The translations under genes were made by a program, and so were the position numbers. A DNA stretch of 64,000 nt from Rheinheimera mangrovi (GTDB lineage: Bacteria > Pseudomonadota > Gammaproteobacteria > Enterobacterales > Alteromonadaceae). Below the pieces are notes generated by a model that was given only the letters and a program-made list of their open reading frames with translations, did not search any database and had not been told where the DNA came from. The DNA lies in NCBI RefSeq assembly GCF_003990335.1, contig NZ_CP034683.1, positions 634,501 through 698,500 of the forward strand, in the 5' to 3' direction. Shown one piece after another: positions 26,865 through 35,641 of this stretch (the first letter of the stretch is position 1; each line of letters opens with the position of its first letter).

Positions 26865-27737
26865 TCAAGCGTGGTACCTATTTGGCACACCTTGCTGCTG
26901 CAGGTAGTCGCCTAAGTCGTGCAGGGCCAGTTCGTCCAGCTCCAGAATATCCAGAATAGTGGCTTTATGATGATCCCATTCCGGATCCATATCTAAATCC
27001 AGCAAAACTTTGCTTTCATCTGTCATATGCTCAGCCAGTTTCAGCAAAGCAAATAAACGTTTTTCGTAGATATCATCAGAGGCCAGGATCAGCGCATGGC
27101 TGTGGTGGTAAGCGATCACATTGGTCAGCTCAGGTGCTAAGCCCCAGGACTGAGCAATCATATAGCCCAGCAGTTCGTGGGTGGTCTGGAAATTCTGATC
27201 TTCAGCGTCAGACATGCTGTAGCCCGCTAAATGAGCTTGTTTCAGTACTTTGGCATAATCTTTAAACTGGCTGCTGATCAACAGCATACCGGCATTATGG
27301 AATAAACCTAAGCTGTAGGCATCGTCAGCGCAATCTGTACCATAACGCAGCTGCTGTGCTAACAAAGTAGCGGCATTGGCCACGTTGCCGGCGCTTTGCC
27401 ACAGGTTTTCAGTGAAACGGTCAGTCCGGCCTTCGCTTAGAGTAAAACGCAACACCACAGAGCTGACTAATTTAATCACCCGGGTTAAACCTAAAAACTT
27501 ACAGGCATGTTCTACTGAGCTGATTTTACGACGCAAACCAAAATAGACAGAGTTCACCACTTTGAGGGTAAAACCCGCAATCCCCAGATCCTGATTGATC
27601 AGTTCAGCAATACGCTTAATGTTCGGATCATCACTTTCAATTTCTGCTTTGATACTTAATAAAACAGTCGGCTGAGGGGGAATAGTAAAGCCACTTAACG
27701 CTTTTTCTACCTCGGCCATATTAATTGCTTTTGCCAT
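26865..27737 (-). CDS. HDOD domain protein
   Basis: A 290-residue cytoplasmic protein. IPPQPTVLLSIKAEIESDDP, then DLGIAGFTLKVVNSVYFG and ISSVEHACKFLGLTRV are the hallmark of the HDOD domain, a degenerate HD phosphohydrolase fold used in signalling. AYHHSHALIL lies near the C-terminus. No EAL or GGDEF domain is attached. The start at 27737 is preferred because the longer open frame (to 27818) would be translated through the terminator at 27807. The partner or process is unknown. Confidence 0.88.
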   Translation of the reverse strand: MAKAINMAEVEKALSGFTIPPQPTVLLSIKAEIESDDPNIKRIAELINQDLGIAGFTLKVVNSVYFGLRRKISSVEHACKFLGLTRVIKLVSSVVLRFTLSEGRTDRFTENLWQSAGNVANAATLLAQQLRYGTDCADDAYSLGLFHNAGMLLISSQFKDYAKVLKQAHLAGYSMSDAEDQNFQTTHELLGYMIAQSWGLAPELTNVIAYHHSHALILASDDIYEKRLFALLKLAEHMTDESKVLLDLDMDPEWDHHKATILDILELDELALHDLGDYLQQQGVPNRYHA

Positions 27738-27806
27738 GCTGCGATTCCGGCGAACTGGGTGATGAAATAAAGTGCATATAGTAAAAGGCCTGCGCCTAAA
27801 AAGCAA

Positions 27807-27828
27807 AACGGGATCCACAGATCCCGTT
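27807..27828 (-). terminator. Terminator after TPR protein gene
   Basis: On the minus strand the stem AACGGGATC / GATCCCGTT with a 4-base loop is followed by TTGCTTTTTAG. It lies 15 bases after the TPR stop and upstream of the HDOD start. Confidence 0.7.
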
Positions 27829-27842
27829 CAGATAAGCAGGCT

Positions 27843-28817
27843 TCAGGCATTTTTCAGTTGTTTTTCCAGTTTTTTGAGCTCGCTTTGCAGCCGATCATCG
27901 TCCTGCTGCTGGTTTTTGATCTGCTGTAGCAACTCTTTTGCTTTATCCTGCTGTTTTTGTACCAGATAAATCTGGGCTAAGCGTAATTGTGCCCAGCTGA
28001 ATCTGGCGTTGTCGCTGTCCTGATAAAAAGCTAAATAGTCCAACAGTGCCTGCTGACCGAGTTGTGGATCTTTTTGGGCTGTTGCAGCTAAGCGACCCAG
28101 CTGATAGTAGTAACCTTGCTGCTCTGACAAATCTGTCGCTGCAGCGGCTGCTTTTTGATACTGAATAAAAGCATTGGCCGGTTCGTTATTTAAGCTCAGT
28201 AAATTTGCATAAGCGCCTAATAAAGCCGGGTGTTTTGGATACTGTTGCAGTTGTTGTTCTGCGAGCTGAATAGCCTGCGGTAGTTTGTCATCGTCCATTA
28301 ATACGTTGATACCCGCTAAGGTACCTTCTGGTTGATGTTTTTCTGCCATAGCTTTCGCCAGTTTTTTCGCTTCTTCCGTGTCGCCACCTGCAATGGCAGG
28401 GGCTTGCAGATAAAAACTAATCAGACTTTGTTGAGTTTCCAAATCTGCAGGATCCGCAGCCATCGCCTGTTTCAGTAAAGCTAAACCTGCTTTGGCATAA
28501 GAGCCTGCAGAAAAAATGCTGCTCTCTTGCGCCAGATTAAACTGATTTAATGCCGCCAGACGCAGCAGTTCCGCATCTTTTGGATAGGCTTTAAGCGCCT
28601 GATTAGCCAATTGCTCTGCCTGTTCAGATTGGCGCAAGCCCAGCATGGTTTTCAGTTGCAGTGCCCACAGCTCTTTATCGGGTAAATTGCTTGTCTTGCT
28701 TAGCTGTTGTTGTAACTGACGGAATTTATCCTGCTCTAGCAATAAATCGTATGAACTTAAATCACTGGCTAGTAAGGGGAAACTACTTAAAGCGGCGAAA
28801 AGATACAGAGTTTTCAT
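27843..28817 (-). CDS. Periplasmic TPR-repeat protein
   Basis: A 324-residue exported protein with signal peptide KTLYLFAALSSFPLLAS. The rest is alpha-helical with alanine/leucine/tyrosine tetratricopeptide pattern throughout (for example LLRLAALNQFNLAQ, HPALLGAYANLLSLNNEPA, ARFSWAQLRLAQIYL), and ends in a lysine/glutamine-rich coiled coil (QDKAKELLQQIKNQQQDDD). TPR proteins are scaffolds; no specific partner is evident. It is followed by its own terminator. Confidence 0.78.
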   Translation of the reverse strand: MKTLYLFAALSSFPLLASDLSSYDLLLEQDKFRQLQQQLSKTSNLPDKELWALQLKTMLGLRQSEQAEQLANQALKAYPKDAELLRLAALNQFNLAQESSIFSAGSYAKAGLALLKQAMAADPADLETQQSLISFYLQAPAIAGGDTEEAKKLAKAMAEKHQPEGTLAGINVLMDDDKLPQAIQLAEQQLQQYPKHPALLGAYANLLSLNNEPANAFIQYQKAAAAATDLSEQQGYYYQLGRLAATAQKDPQLGQQALLDYLAFYQDSDNARFSWAQLRLAQIYLVQKQQDKAKELLQQIKNQQQDDDRLQSELKKLEKQLKNA

Positions 28818-28887
28818 AACGGATCCTGCGTTATAGGTTAACCCTTATTTAACAGGTTTTTCGCAGAATTTTACAATAGGCTGAAAG

Positions 28888-29022
28888 TCACTTTTTCCGG
28901 CGGCAGCGCTCTGAGCAGTACTTTACTTCAGGCCAGTTTTTTTGCCATTTTTTCCGCCAGCTAAAAGCTAAACCACAGCAGGCGCAGATTTTTTGAGGAA
29001 GATGTAATTTATGATGGGTCAT
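28888..29022 (-). CDS. DUF2256 zinc-ribbon mini-protein
   Basis: A 44-residue protein (start [20 protein letters not shown], end [10 protein letters not shown]). The four cysteines CxxC (CACC) and CSERC, with WRKKW between them, match the DUF2256 family of small zinc-binding proteins, often encoded near cryptochrome/photolyase genes; no photolyase gene lies in this window. An AGCTTGT-rich leader precedes the ATG and the binding site is weak. Function is unknown. Confidence 0.78.
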   Translation of the reverse strand: MTHHKLHLPQKICACCGLAFSWRKKWQKNWPEVKYCSERCRRKK

Positions 29023-29070
29023 ACAAGCTCCGTTTTGTCAGATTACGGAGCATTGAGGGAAAAGGATCGG

Positions 29071-29535
29071 TTAAGAATCTAAATAAGGACGGCCAGACAT
29101 CATTTGTTTGGCCAGCTGTGATTCGGCTTCGGCATCATTTAGCTCCAGCGTGGCAAACTGCACATCAAACTGAATTAAATCATCGTCCGGTAACATTTGG
29201 GCTATCAGTTTGTCTGGTACCTGGCCCACTTGACGATAAGCGTTAATAGCAACCTGAGCAGCTTGTTCCATCAACTGAAAAAACTGACCCAAGGGAAACT
29301 GTTGAAATATTTCGGCATCCAGTTGCGCCCAGCCTAATAAGTCACCACTGATGCTGCCATCGGCATGGTCAGTAAATAACATGGATACAGCAGGGAAAGG
29401 CGGGTTTTCACCCGATTGGTAGTTGTCCAGATCCTGCTCGTCAAATACCAGTATAAAACCAAATCCCGGGCAGCCTTCGGCGTCCATATCATCAAAAGCA
29501 GGATCGTAAATTAAATACAAGGGACTATCTGACAT
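29071..29535 (-). CDS. Conserved hypothetical acidic protein
   Basis: A 154-residue soluble acidic protein without signal peptide. It starts SDSPLYLIYDPAFDDMDAEG and contains PAVSMLFTDHADGSISGDLLG and FQLMEQAAQVAINAYRQVG. I do not recognise a domain. It shares direction with the DUF2256 and TPR genes but is separated by a gap from the former. The ATG at 29535 is the only good start. Confidence 0.6.
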   Translation of the reverse strand: MSDSPLYLIYDPAFDDMDAEGCPGFGFILVFDEQDLDNYQSGENPPFPAVSMLFTDHADGSISGDLLGWAQLDAEIFQQFPLGQFFQLMEQAAQVAINAYRQVGQVPDKLIAQMLPDDDLIQFDVQFATLELNDAEAESQLAKQMMSGRPYLDS

Positions 29536-29772
29536 GAGTACTCTGTTTCCAAACCAACAAGGCGCGCTATTTTACCTAAGCTTGGGCTTTAGCTAAAGCT
29601 GTAATTGTTAACTTGGTGTTTTAATGCGGTATTTAGTAGCTTTAGCCTGTTTATTTCTTCGTCAATTCTCTGCTGTTCAGCGGATCTGATGCAAGCTGTG
29701 GTACTCAACATAGTCTGGCTGGGCTACAATCGCGGCATTCATTTGAATTTGAAGTTGTAAACGGAGTGACCT

Positions 29773-30099
29773 ATGAGTGAGTTCAGTCGTATTTCAGTAG
29801 CCACAGCGCTGGAGCAAATTAAGCAGCATAAAGCAGTAGTGGTCGATATTCGTGATGAGCAAAGTTATGCCTCTGGTCATATTGCTGACTCTTTCCATTT
29901 AACCAACGGTAGTTTGAATCAGTTTATCCAACAAACCGAATTTGAAACTCCGGTGGTTGTGGTCTGTTATCACGGTAATTCCAGCCAGGGTGCTGCTCAG
30001 TATCTGGCACAACAGGGTTTTGAAACTGTATTCAGTATGGACGGCGGTTTTGAAGCCTGGCGTCAGCAATTGCCTTTTGTTACGGGTTCCCATGATTAA
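29773..30099 (+). CDS. glpE: Thiosulfate sulfurtransferase, single-domain rhodanese
   Basis: A 108-residue rhodanese of E. coli GlpE size. [17 protein letters not shown] opens the domain and the active-site loop is [11 protein letters not shown] with the catalytic cysteine. It transfers sulfane sulfur from thiosulfate to cyanide or thioredoxin. An ACGGAGTGA binding site precedes the ATG. Its stop overlaps the start of glpG by 8 bases, the same order as in the E. coli glpEG genes, but no glpR is nearby. Confidence 0.9.
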   Translation: MSEFSRISVATALEQIKQHKAVVVDIRDEQSYASGHIADSFHLTNGSLNQFIQQTEFETPVVVVCYHGNSSQGAAQYLAQQGFETVFSMDGGFEAWRQQLPFVTGSHD

Positions 30100-30940
30100 A
30101 ATTGGTGATTTTGCCTCTTCTGCTGCGGCTTTGAGTCTGGCTGATTATTGTAAAAATCAGCAACTGGATGTCAGTGTGGTAGTGCATTCTGCAGAGCAAG
30201 CCGAGTTGTGGTGTGCGCCGGAGCATGCACAACAGGTTTTGGCTGAGTTGGAACGCTTTTTGTTAAACCCCTATGCAGATCGTTATCAGGCTGCGGCATG
30301 GGACAGAGCTGAAGTGCTGAAGTCGGGCACAGGGTCAGCAGGTTTATCCGGTTACTGGCAACAGTTATGGGCTAACGGTGGCTGGTTTAGCCATATGGTT
30401 TGGTTGTCGGCTTTGCTGGTGTATGGCTGGCAACAAATTGATCCATGGTCTGCTTTGGCGGCTTTGCAGTTGAAACCTGAACTGGGCTTAAGTCTGGATC
30501 AAGCGTGGCGTTGGTTTACTCCGGGCTGGTTGCATTTTTCTGGCTCCCACCTGGTGTTTAACCTGATTTGGGTCTGGTACTTACTTGGGCCGCTGGAGCT
30601 GAAGTTAGGCCGTATTGTTGCTATCAGCCTGACGCTGATTGTATTGTTGATTTCCAATCTTACTCAGTTCTTCATGGTCGATTCCCATTTCGGCGGTATG
30701 TCAGGTTTGGTGTATGGCCTGTTTGGTTTTTACTGGATATGCGGTTTGTTAAAGCCGAACTGGGGTTTGCGCATCAGTAATGCTTTAGTGGGCTTTATGT
30801 TGATATGGCTAGTGATAGGCTTTTTTGATTTGTTGTGGATTGCCATGGCGAATTGGGCGCATCTGGCGGGACTACTGGCTGGAATTGTCTGCGCGTTTTT
30901 ACTTATAGCCGCAAGCAAACTACTTACTGCACAGCGCTGA
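30092..30940 (+). CDS. glpG: Rhomboid intramembrane serine protease
   Basis: A 282-residue protein with a cytoplasmic N-terminal domain (residues 1-85) and six or so membrane helices. The catalytic serine is S204 in [12 protein letters not shown] and the histidine is H257 in AHLAGLLAG, almost the same positions as in E. coli Glp[20 protein letters not shown] is loop 1-TM2. The ATG at 30092 overlaps the glpE stop, so translation is coupled. A strong terminator begins inside its last codons. Confidence 0.93.
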   Translation: MIKIGDFASSAAALSLADYCKNQQLDVSVVVHSAEQAELWCAPEHAQQVLAELERFLLNPYADRYQAAAWDRAEVLKSGTGSAGLSGYWQQLWANGGWFSHMVWLSALLVYGWQQIDPWSALAALQLKPELGLSLDQAWRWFTPGWLHFSGSHLVFNLIWVWYLLGPLELKLGRIVAISLTLIVLLISNLTQFFMVDSHFGGMSGLVYGLFGFYWICGLLKPNWGLRISNALVGFMLIWLVIGFFDLLWIAMANWAHLAGLLAGIVCAFLLIAASKLLTAQR

Positions 30941-30960
30941 CAGTGCAGTAAGTGCTTTTT
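30922..30960 (+). terminator. Terminator overlapping the end of glpG
   Basis: The stem ACTTACTGCAC / GTGCAGTAAGT (11 bp) with a 10-base loop is followed by GCTTTTT. The first arm lies inside the last codons of glpG. Confidence 0.85.
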
Positions 30961-30965
30961 AGTGC

Positions 30966-31376
30966 TTAGTGATACAGATACTTGGTAAACAATACGTCTT
31001 TTAAAATATCCTGACCCGTTTCCTTTTTAAGGACTTCACGCAACTGGTTTAGTATTTTCAGGCGGATTTCTTCTCGCCCTGTCAGAGACTTAATTGTTTC
31101 ACCATTTTCACGGCCAAAGGCTGCGACTATTTTATCCAGGATCAATGGTTCGTGGTGCTCTACCACCTCGAGATACTTTTTATCCATAATCATCAGTTCC
31201 ATCGTCACCCGAACGTACCCCAGATCTTCAGTGGTTGGCGTAACATAGTTAGTGACTATATCCGGATCAAAGCCAAAATATGCATAACTCGCCTTCATGG
31301 GCGTGTTGGCTTCATCCTGAGCCCAAAGGTTTTGACTTAACAATAAAAAAACAAAACAAGTCAGCGCTTTTTTCAT
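30966..31376 (-). CDS. Exported FliL-like protein
   Basis: A 136-residue protein with a cleavable-looking signal (KKALTCFVFLLLSQNLWA). The mature part has GYVRVTMELMIMDKKYLEVVE, then LILDKIVAAFGRENGETIKS and IRLKILNQLREVL, a pattern of the FliL C-terminal domain (stomatin-like). Real FliL is a membrane-anchored part of the flagellar basal body, whereas this one has no retained helix after processing. No flagellar gene is near; it is convergent with glpG and lies next to the flavoprotein and ubiCA. The start is the ATG at 31376. Confidence 0.78.
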   Translation of the reverse strand: MKKALTCFVFLLLSQNLWAQDEANTPMKASYAYFGFDPDIVTNYVTPTTEDLGYVRVTMELMIMDKKYLEVVEHHEPLILDKIVAAFGRENGETIKSLTGREEIRLKILNQLREVLKKETGQDILKDVLFTKYLYH

Positions 31377-31437
31377 CCGGTTCACTCTTTCATTTTTATC
31401 AAACATTCAAAAAAGGATCTTACCCGAAGGTCTGACG

Positions 31438-32589
31438 TTAAGCTATCAAAGCTGGCATTTCTTTTGCCAATCGTAAACGTTGTGCCACCATTTTTCCGGT
31501 TAACGCAAACCCCAGCAACTGGCCTGACTGGCTTTGAAACCTGGCCAGCCAATCCAGTCCATGTCCCTCAAAGCTCCATTCACCCTGTTGCTGCGGTGCT
31601 GCCGGCCAGCTTACTACAGATAAAGCCGGCGATTTAACAATCACCGGCATTACAGGGAATTGCACTGCGCTGCTTTGGCCGGTAAGAGTTAAGGCCAAGG
31701 CTTTGGCAGATAAACTAATTGGTTGAATATACATCAGGTTATAACCGCAAACTTCAGCGCAGTCGCCCAAAGCATAGATATCAGTGGCCGAAGTTGCCAG
31801 AGTCCGATTTACCTTTATGCCTTTTCCACAGTCTAAACCTGCCTGCATTGCAAGTTGCAGATTTGGTTTTAAACCCACGGCGGACAGGATCAGTTCTGTA
31901 TCCAGACTGCGGCCATCTGCCAATGTCAGCCTGAGGTGCTGGCCAGTGAGCTCTGCGTCTGCGATGGCAGAGCCCCAATAAAATTCAACGCCAAGGTTTT
32001 TTAACTGCTGTTGCAACACGTCGCCCAATAGTGGCGGCAGTAGCTGAGCCAAAGGTTGTTGCTCCAGCGCTATGACCGATACCTGAAAACCTGCTGCAGC
32101 CAAATCGTTAGCATATTCAATGCCAACTAAACCTGCGCCTAACACTGTGATTTTTTGTTTACCCTGGCTTTGCTGCAGGAAATTCTGGTAATCCGCTAAG
32201 TCGTTCACAGACCAAACCAGACCTTCTGTTGCTGGTGGTAAAGCCAGTTTGACTGGGCTGGCTCCTGTGGCAAGTACCAGTTGTTGATACTGTATTGTGC
32301 CTTTATTGGTCTGGACTTGGTGCAGCTCGGTGTCAATCTGTTCAGCCTGGCAATGCGGCCAAATCGCGATGTTCAGTTCATCAGCCATTTGCGCTGCAGT
32401 TTTTTGGATAAAATCAGCGGCGCTTTTTTGTTTGCTAAAGCCGTTGGATAGCAATGGCTTGGAGTAATAATCTGCGCTGTCACTGCTGACAAGGCAAATG
32501 TTGCGATTGGGGTCCAGCTTACGTAATTCTTTGGCAAGGCTATAACCAGCGTGGCCAGCTCCGATAATTAATGTATGGCAATACGTCAT
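31438..32589 (-). CDS. FAD-dependent NAD(P)H oxidoreductase, rubredoxin-reductase-like
   Basis: A 383-residue flavoprotein. The FAD motif is HTLIIGAGHAGYSLAKEL at the N-terminus, LVLATGAS follows, the NAD motif is ITVLGAGLVGIEYANDLAAA, and the second FAD motif is DIYALGDCAEVCG. This is the layout of rubredoxin-NAD+ reductase (RubB, AlkT, NorW). No rubredoxin gene is adjacent. I start at 32589 (MTYCHTLIIG); an open frame extends 35 codons upstream with no homology-like sequence. It is divergent from ubiC. Confidence 0.87.
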   Translation of the reverse strand: MTYCHTLIIGAGHAGYSLAKELRKLDPNRNICLVSSDSADYYSKPLLSNGFSKQKSAADFIQKTAAQMADELNIAIWPHCQAEQIDTELHQVQTNKGTIQYQQLVLATGASPVKLALPPATEGLVWSVNDLADYQNFLQQSQGKQKITVLGAGLVGIEYANDLAAAGFQVSVIALEQQPLAQLLPPLLGDVLQQQLKNLGVEFYWGSAIADAELTGQHLRLTLADGRSLDTELILSAVGLKPNLQLAMQAGLDCGKGIKVNRTLATSATDIYALGDCAEVCGYNLMYIQPISLSAKALALTLTGQSSAVQFPVMPVIVKSPALSVVSWPAAPQQQGEWSFEGHGLDWLARFQSQSGQLLGFALTGKMVAQRLRLAKEMPALIA

Positions 32590-32714
32590 AGAACAAAGGG
32601 GGGGCTTACATAATAATGTCGCTATGGTAATCAATTTTTCCCTCAAAGGCATTACATACCAATACGATGGCAAAATTGTTATGATGCGCGGCACCTTAGC
32701 TGCAGTTTAATTTT

Positions 32715-33239
32715 ATGCACAGCACAGACAGTCTTTTTCAACTCAATGCCTTTTGGCAAAATGCCCGGCAGCTGCAATTGCCTGCGGCACTTGAGTCCTG
32801 GTTGTTATGTCAGGGCTCATTGACCGCATTACTTAAACGTCATTGCCAGAATTTCAGGCTGGAATTGGTCGCAGAACACTGGCAAGTGCTGCCGGACCTG
32901 TTACAACGGCAATGGCAACAGCCTCAAGGGTTAAAACGGGATGTGATCCTCTGGTGTGACGGTACGCCTTGTGTTTATGCACAAAGCTGGTTACCGGAAT
33001 CGACACTGGAACAGATGGAACCTTTGGCCCGTTTGGGATCCCAGCCTTTGGGGGAGTATATTTTTCAACATGCCAGTTTAGAGCGCGGTGAGATTGAAGT
33101 CGCTTTACTCAGTGCTGGCTTACACCTGCCAGTGCTTGGTGCACAGCGGGAATTATGGGCCCGACGCTCCATCTTTTCAGTGCAACAACACCCTTTATTG
33201 GTGCAGGAAGTTTTTTTACCCGGAGTGCTTGAGCTATGA
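32715..33239 (+). CDS. ubiC: Chorismate--pyruvate lyase
   Basis: A 174-residue protein that converts chorismate to 4-hydroxybenzoate, the first committed step of ubiquinone synthesis. LLCQGSLTALLKRHCQNFRLEL and the RDVILWCDGTPCVYAQSWLP segment are typical of UbiC, and LGEYIFQH follows. Its stop overlaps the ubiA start by 4 bases (ATGA), so the two are translationally coupled. Confidence 0.92.
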   Translation: MHSTDSLFQLNAFWQNARQLQLPAALESWLLCQGSLTALLKRHCQNFRLELVAEHWQVLPDLLQRQWQQPQGLKRDVILWCDGTPCVYAQSWLPESTLEQMEPLARLGSQPLGEYIFQHASLERGEIEVALLSAGLHLPVLGAQRELWARRSIFSVQQHPLLVQEVFLPGVLEL

Positions 33240-34102
33240 GATGGCAATTGCAATGGCAGAATTGGCCTTATTACCGGCAGTTAATGCGCTTGGACCGGCC
33301 TATTGGCATTTATCTGTTGTTGTGGCCAACCTGGTGGGCCTTGTGGCTGGCGTCATCTGGTTTTCCGGATTTAACCTTATTGTTGGTATTCAGTGCTGGT
33401 GTTGTACTGATGAGATCTGCAGGTTGTGTGATTAACGACTATGCGGACCGCAATTTTGATGGTCATGTTGAGCGCACCAAAGCGCGGCCTTTAGCCGCTG
33501 GGCTGGTTGGCAGCGGCGAAGCCTTGCAGCTGTTTGTACTCTTGCTGCTGTGTAGTGCAAGTTTGCTGTTGTTTTTAAGCCCGGCTACCCAACTGTTATC
33601 TTTAGTGGCAGTTGCTTTAGCCATTCTCTACCCCTTTATGAAGCGTGTGACCTACCTGCCACAATTTGTTTTAGGAGCGGCGTACAGCTGGGCAATTCCT
33701 ATGGCCGCTATGGCTGCAACAGGCAGTATTCCGCTATGGATTTGGGCTTTGTATCTGGCGAATTTAGTCTGGACCGTCGCATTTGATACCTTTTACGCTA
33801 TGGTCGATATGCAGGACGACAAAACGATAGGGGTTAAATCCACCGCGTTATTATTTGGTCGTTATTGTCATCCTGCTATTGCTGCTCTGCAGCTGATGTT
33901 TTTGGCGCTGATGGCCTGGGTGGGTCAACAAAATGGCCTTGGATGGTTTTTTTATGCGGCTTTAGTGCTGGTGCTGCTGAGTTTTATTCATCAACACTGG
34001 CAGGCAAAAACGCAGGGCCGGGCCGGTTGTTTCCAGGCATTTTTAAATAACCATTACAGTGGTTTATTGCTATTTGCAGGTATTGGCCTCGATTTGTTAT
34101 GA
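33236..34102 (+). CDS. ubiA: 4-hydroxybenzoate polyprenyltransferase
   Basis: A 288-residue integral membrane prenyltransferase with about nine helices. The two aspartate-rich motifs that bind Mg-prenyl diphosphate are visible: NDYADRNFD and DMQDDKTIG. It prenylates 4-hydroxybenzoate in the inner membrane. It is fused translationally to ubiC by a 4-base overlap and overlaps the convergent PepSY gene by 6 bases. Confidence 0.95.
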   Translation: MRWQLQWQNWPYYRQLMRLDRPIGIYLLLWPTWWALWLASSGFPDLTLLLVFSAGVVLMRSAGCVINDYADRNFDGHVERTKARPLAAGLVGSGEALQLFVLLLLCSASLLLFLSPATQLLSLVAVALAILYPFMKRVTYLPQFVLGAAYSWAIPMAAMAATGSIPLWIWALYLANLVWTVAFDTFYAMVDMQDDKTIGVKSTALLFGRYCHPAIAALQLMFLALMAWVGQQNGLGWFFYAALVLVLLSFIHQHWQAKTQGRAGCFQAFLNNHYSGLLLFAGIGLDLL

Positions 34103-34825
34103 GCGATTGCGTTTTTTCCGCCGCCATGGCAATAACAAAGCGCCGGTTAGGGTAAAAAACAAAGCTGTAGCGGAAAACACAATCAACAGTGGGTGGTTAA
34201 AATCTTCTCTGTTTTCGTAATCCATAATATGCAGCATCCAGACAAAATCGAAAACACGCCAGTTCGCGGTGCGCACCGACAAGAGTTTGCCTGTGTACTC
34301 TTCCAAATAAAAGCTGCTGTTGTCTTCATCCGCGAACTGCACTTGCCATAAAGGTGCAGTTAAGTGCCTGACTTCAAAAGGTGCTTGTTGCATGTACTGC
34401 ATTTTGTCTATTTCGGCAGAGCCCTGATACTGACGTCTTGCTAAGTCTTTTACCTGAGCTTCTGTTAATGGAGCTATCACTTCAGCTGTTAAGGCCGAAT
34501 AATACAACTGCTCCTTGTCTTTACTGAATTGATAAACAGGAGTAATGCCTTGTTGGCTGAGTTTCAACTGATGATGCGGGAGTTGCTGCGCCAGTGGTGC
34601 AGGAGAGATAGCCTGACTCCAGTCCGGAGTTGCCAGAGCTCGACGTAAATGTTCACCTCGTACTTGCTCTATAGGTAAAAGGCTCATCACCAAACCACTG
34701 CCAAACCAGCCTATTAATTGCAGCAGTAACACCCAGCCAAGATATTTGTGCACTCTGCGCCAGAATGACAAACGAGCCAATGACGTGAGCGGTGACACCC
34801 AAAATGAAGATAAGACCACAGGCAC
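34097..34825 (-). CDS. PepSY domain membrane protein
   Basis: A 242-residue protein with an N-terminal membrane helix (YLGWVLLLQLIGWFGSGLVM), a periplasmic domain with a PepSY-like FADEDNSSFYLEEYTGKLLS segment (about residues 165-185) and a C-terminal helix (PLLIVFSATALFFTLTGALL) before a basic tail. WRVFDFVWMLHIMDYENRED is the conserved motif of PepSY-associated membrane proteins. Such proteins are tied to iron or flavin reduction in some bacteria. The substrate is unknown. Confidence 0.82.
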   Translation of the reverse strand: MPVVLSSFWVSPLTSLARLSFWRRVHKYLGWVLLLQLIGWFGSGLVMSLLPIEQVRGEHLRRALATPDWSQAISPAPLAQQLPHHQLKLSQQGITPVYQFSKDKEQLYYSALTAEVIAPLTEAQVKDLARRQYQGSAEIDKMQYMQQAPFEVRHLTAPLWQVQFADEDNSSFYLEEYTGKLLSVRTANWRVFDFVWMLHIMDYENREDFNHPLLIVFSATALFFTLTGALLLPWRRKKRNRS

Positions 34826-34901
34826 TATTCCCGAATTTTTTTATTATCTTGCCCTGAAGTAAAACACTGTGCGAGTGTTTTTGTTTATTGTTTTGAGCTG
34901 T

Positions 34902-35555
34902 TTATTGTGAGGGGTCAATCTGGCCCTGAATACTGCTGTTATGTCGGAACCAGCCCGCAATGCTGTAGCGGGTTTCGGACGCAGGCAATACTTCATGTGG
35001 AAAACGACAACTTTCAAAGATCACCAAAGTGCCGGCTTTAGGTTGTATGGTGGTTAATAGCTGATCCTGCTCGTCATAGAGTACCAGCTCGCCGCCTTGC
35101 TCTGGCGTATTCAGATAACAAACGCTGGATAACACACGATTTGAACGGCCGACAAAAGCATCAAGATGTTTCTGATAAAAATCACCTTGCTGATAACGGG
35201 CGTAATGCGCTTCAAAATCTATTAAACCTAAAAAACAGCGTTGGTTCATATCCTGTTGCAGTAAAGCCATTTGTTGCAAATACTGCTGTTGCACCGGATT
35301 GTCAGAATCTAACCAGGCGGTATGATCGCGTCGCACTTGCTGATCCAGCTGGTGCAGGCCCTGACGTCCAACTCCTGCCGCTTTTAATGACTGCCGTTGC
35401 ACGTCCTGATACAACTGCCAGCATAACTTGGCCGGAATAGCCTGTTCCAACACCACATAACCTTGCTGATAAAAAGCTGGAGCTATCTGTTCCAGCCAGT
35501 CTGTTAAAGTGGGCCATTGATAAGACATAAGGACTATTGAGCTCTGGTTTATCAT
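34902..35555 (-). CDS. 2-oxoglutarate/Fe(II) oxygenase (prolyl 4-hydroxylase-like)
   Basis: A 217-residue protein with the double-stranded beta-helix iron ligands: HxD in FYQKHLDAF, distal histidine in RFPHEVLP, and the 2-oxoglutarate-binding arginine in TRYSIAGWFR. The gap between them is right for prolyl-hydroxylase-type enzymes. The substrate is unknown; relatives hydroxylate proteins such as translation factors. The start is uncertain: neither the ATG at 35555 nor that at 35528 has a clear binding site, and homologues often begin near the second (MSYQWP). Confidence 0.85.
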   Translation of the reverse strand: MINQSSIVLMSYQWPTLTDWLEQIAPAFYQQGYVVLEQAIPAKLCWQLYQDVQRQSLKAAGVGRQGLHQLDQQVRRDHTAWLDSDNPVQQQYLQQMALLQQDMNQRCFLGLIDFEAHYARYQQGDFYQKHLDAFVGRSNRVLSSVCYLNTPEQGGELVLYDEQDQLLTTIQPKAGTLVIFESCRFPHEVLPASETRYSIAGWFRHNSSIQGQIDPSQ

Positions 35556-35592
35556 GAATTTTCGGCTTTGTACGCCAGAAGCTGAACTGCTG

Positions 35593-35630
35593 TCAAGACA
35601 ACACAGAGGCTTGCTGCTGTGTTGTCTTGA
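35593..35630. terminator. Strong hairpin between coiled-coil and oxygenase genes
   Basis: A 14-bp perfect stem TCAAGACAACACAG / CTGTGTTGTCTTGA with a 10-base loop lies just past the coiled-coil gene stop. Neither flank has a T tract, so the role (terminator or RNA stabiliser) is uncertain. Confidence 0.5.
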
Positions 35631-35641
35631 AGTGGGAGCTA

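Noticed and set aside
35593..35630. The 14-bp hairpin considered as an attenuator.
   Set aside because: It follows a stop codon and has no T tract or leader peptide, so attenuation is not supported; it is listed only as a hairpin.
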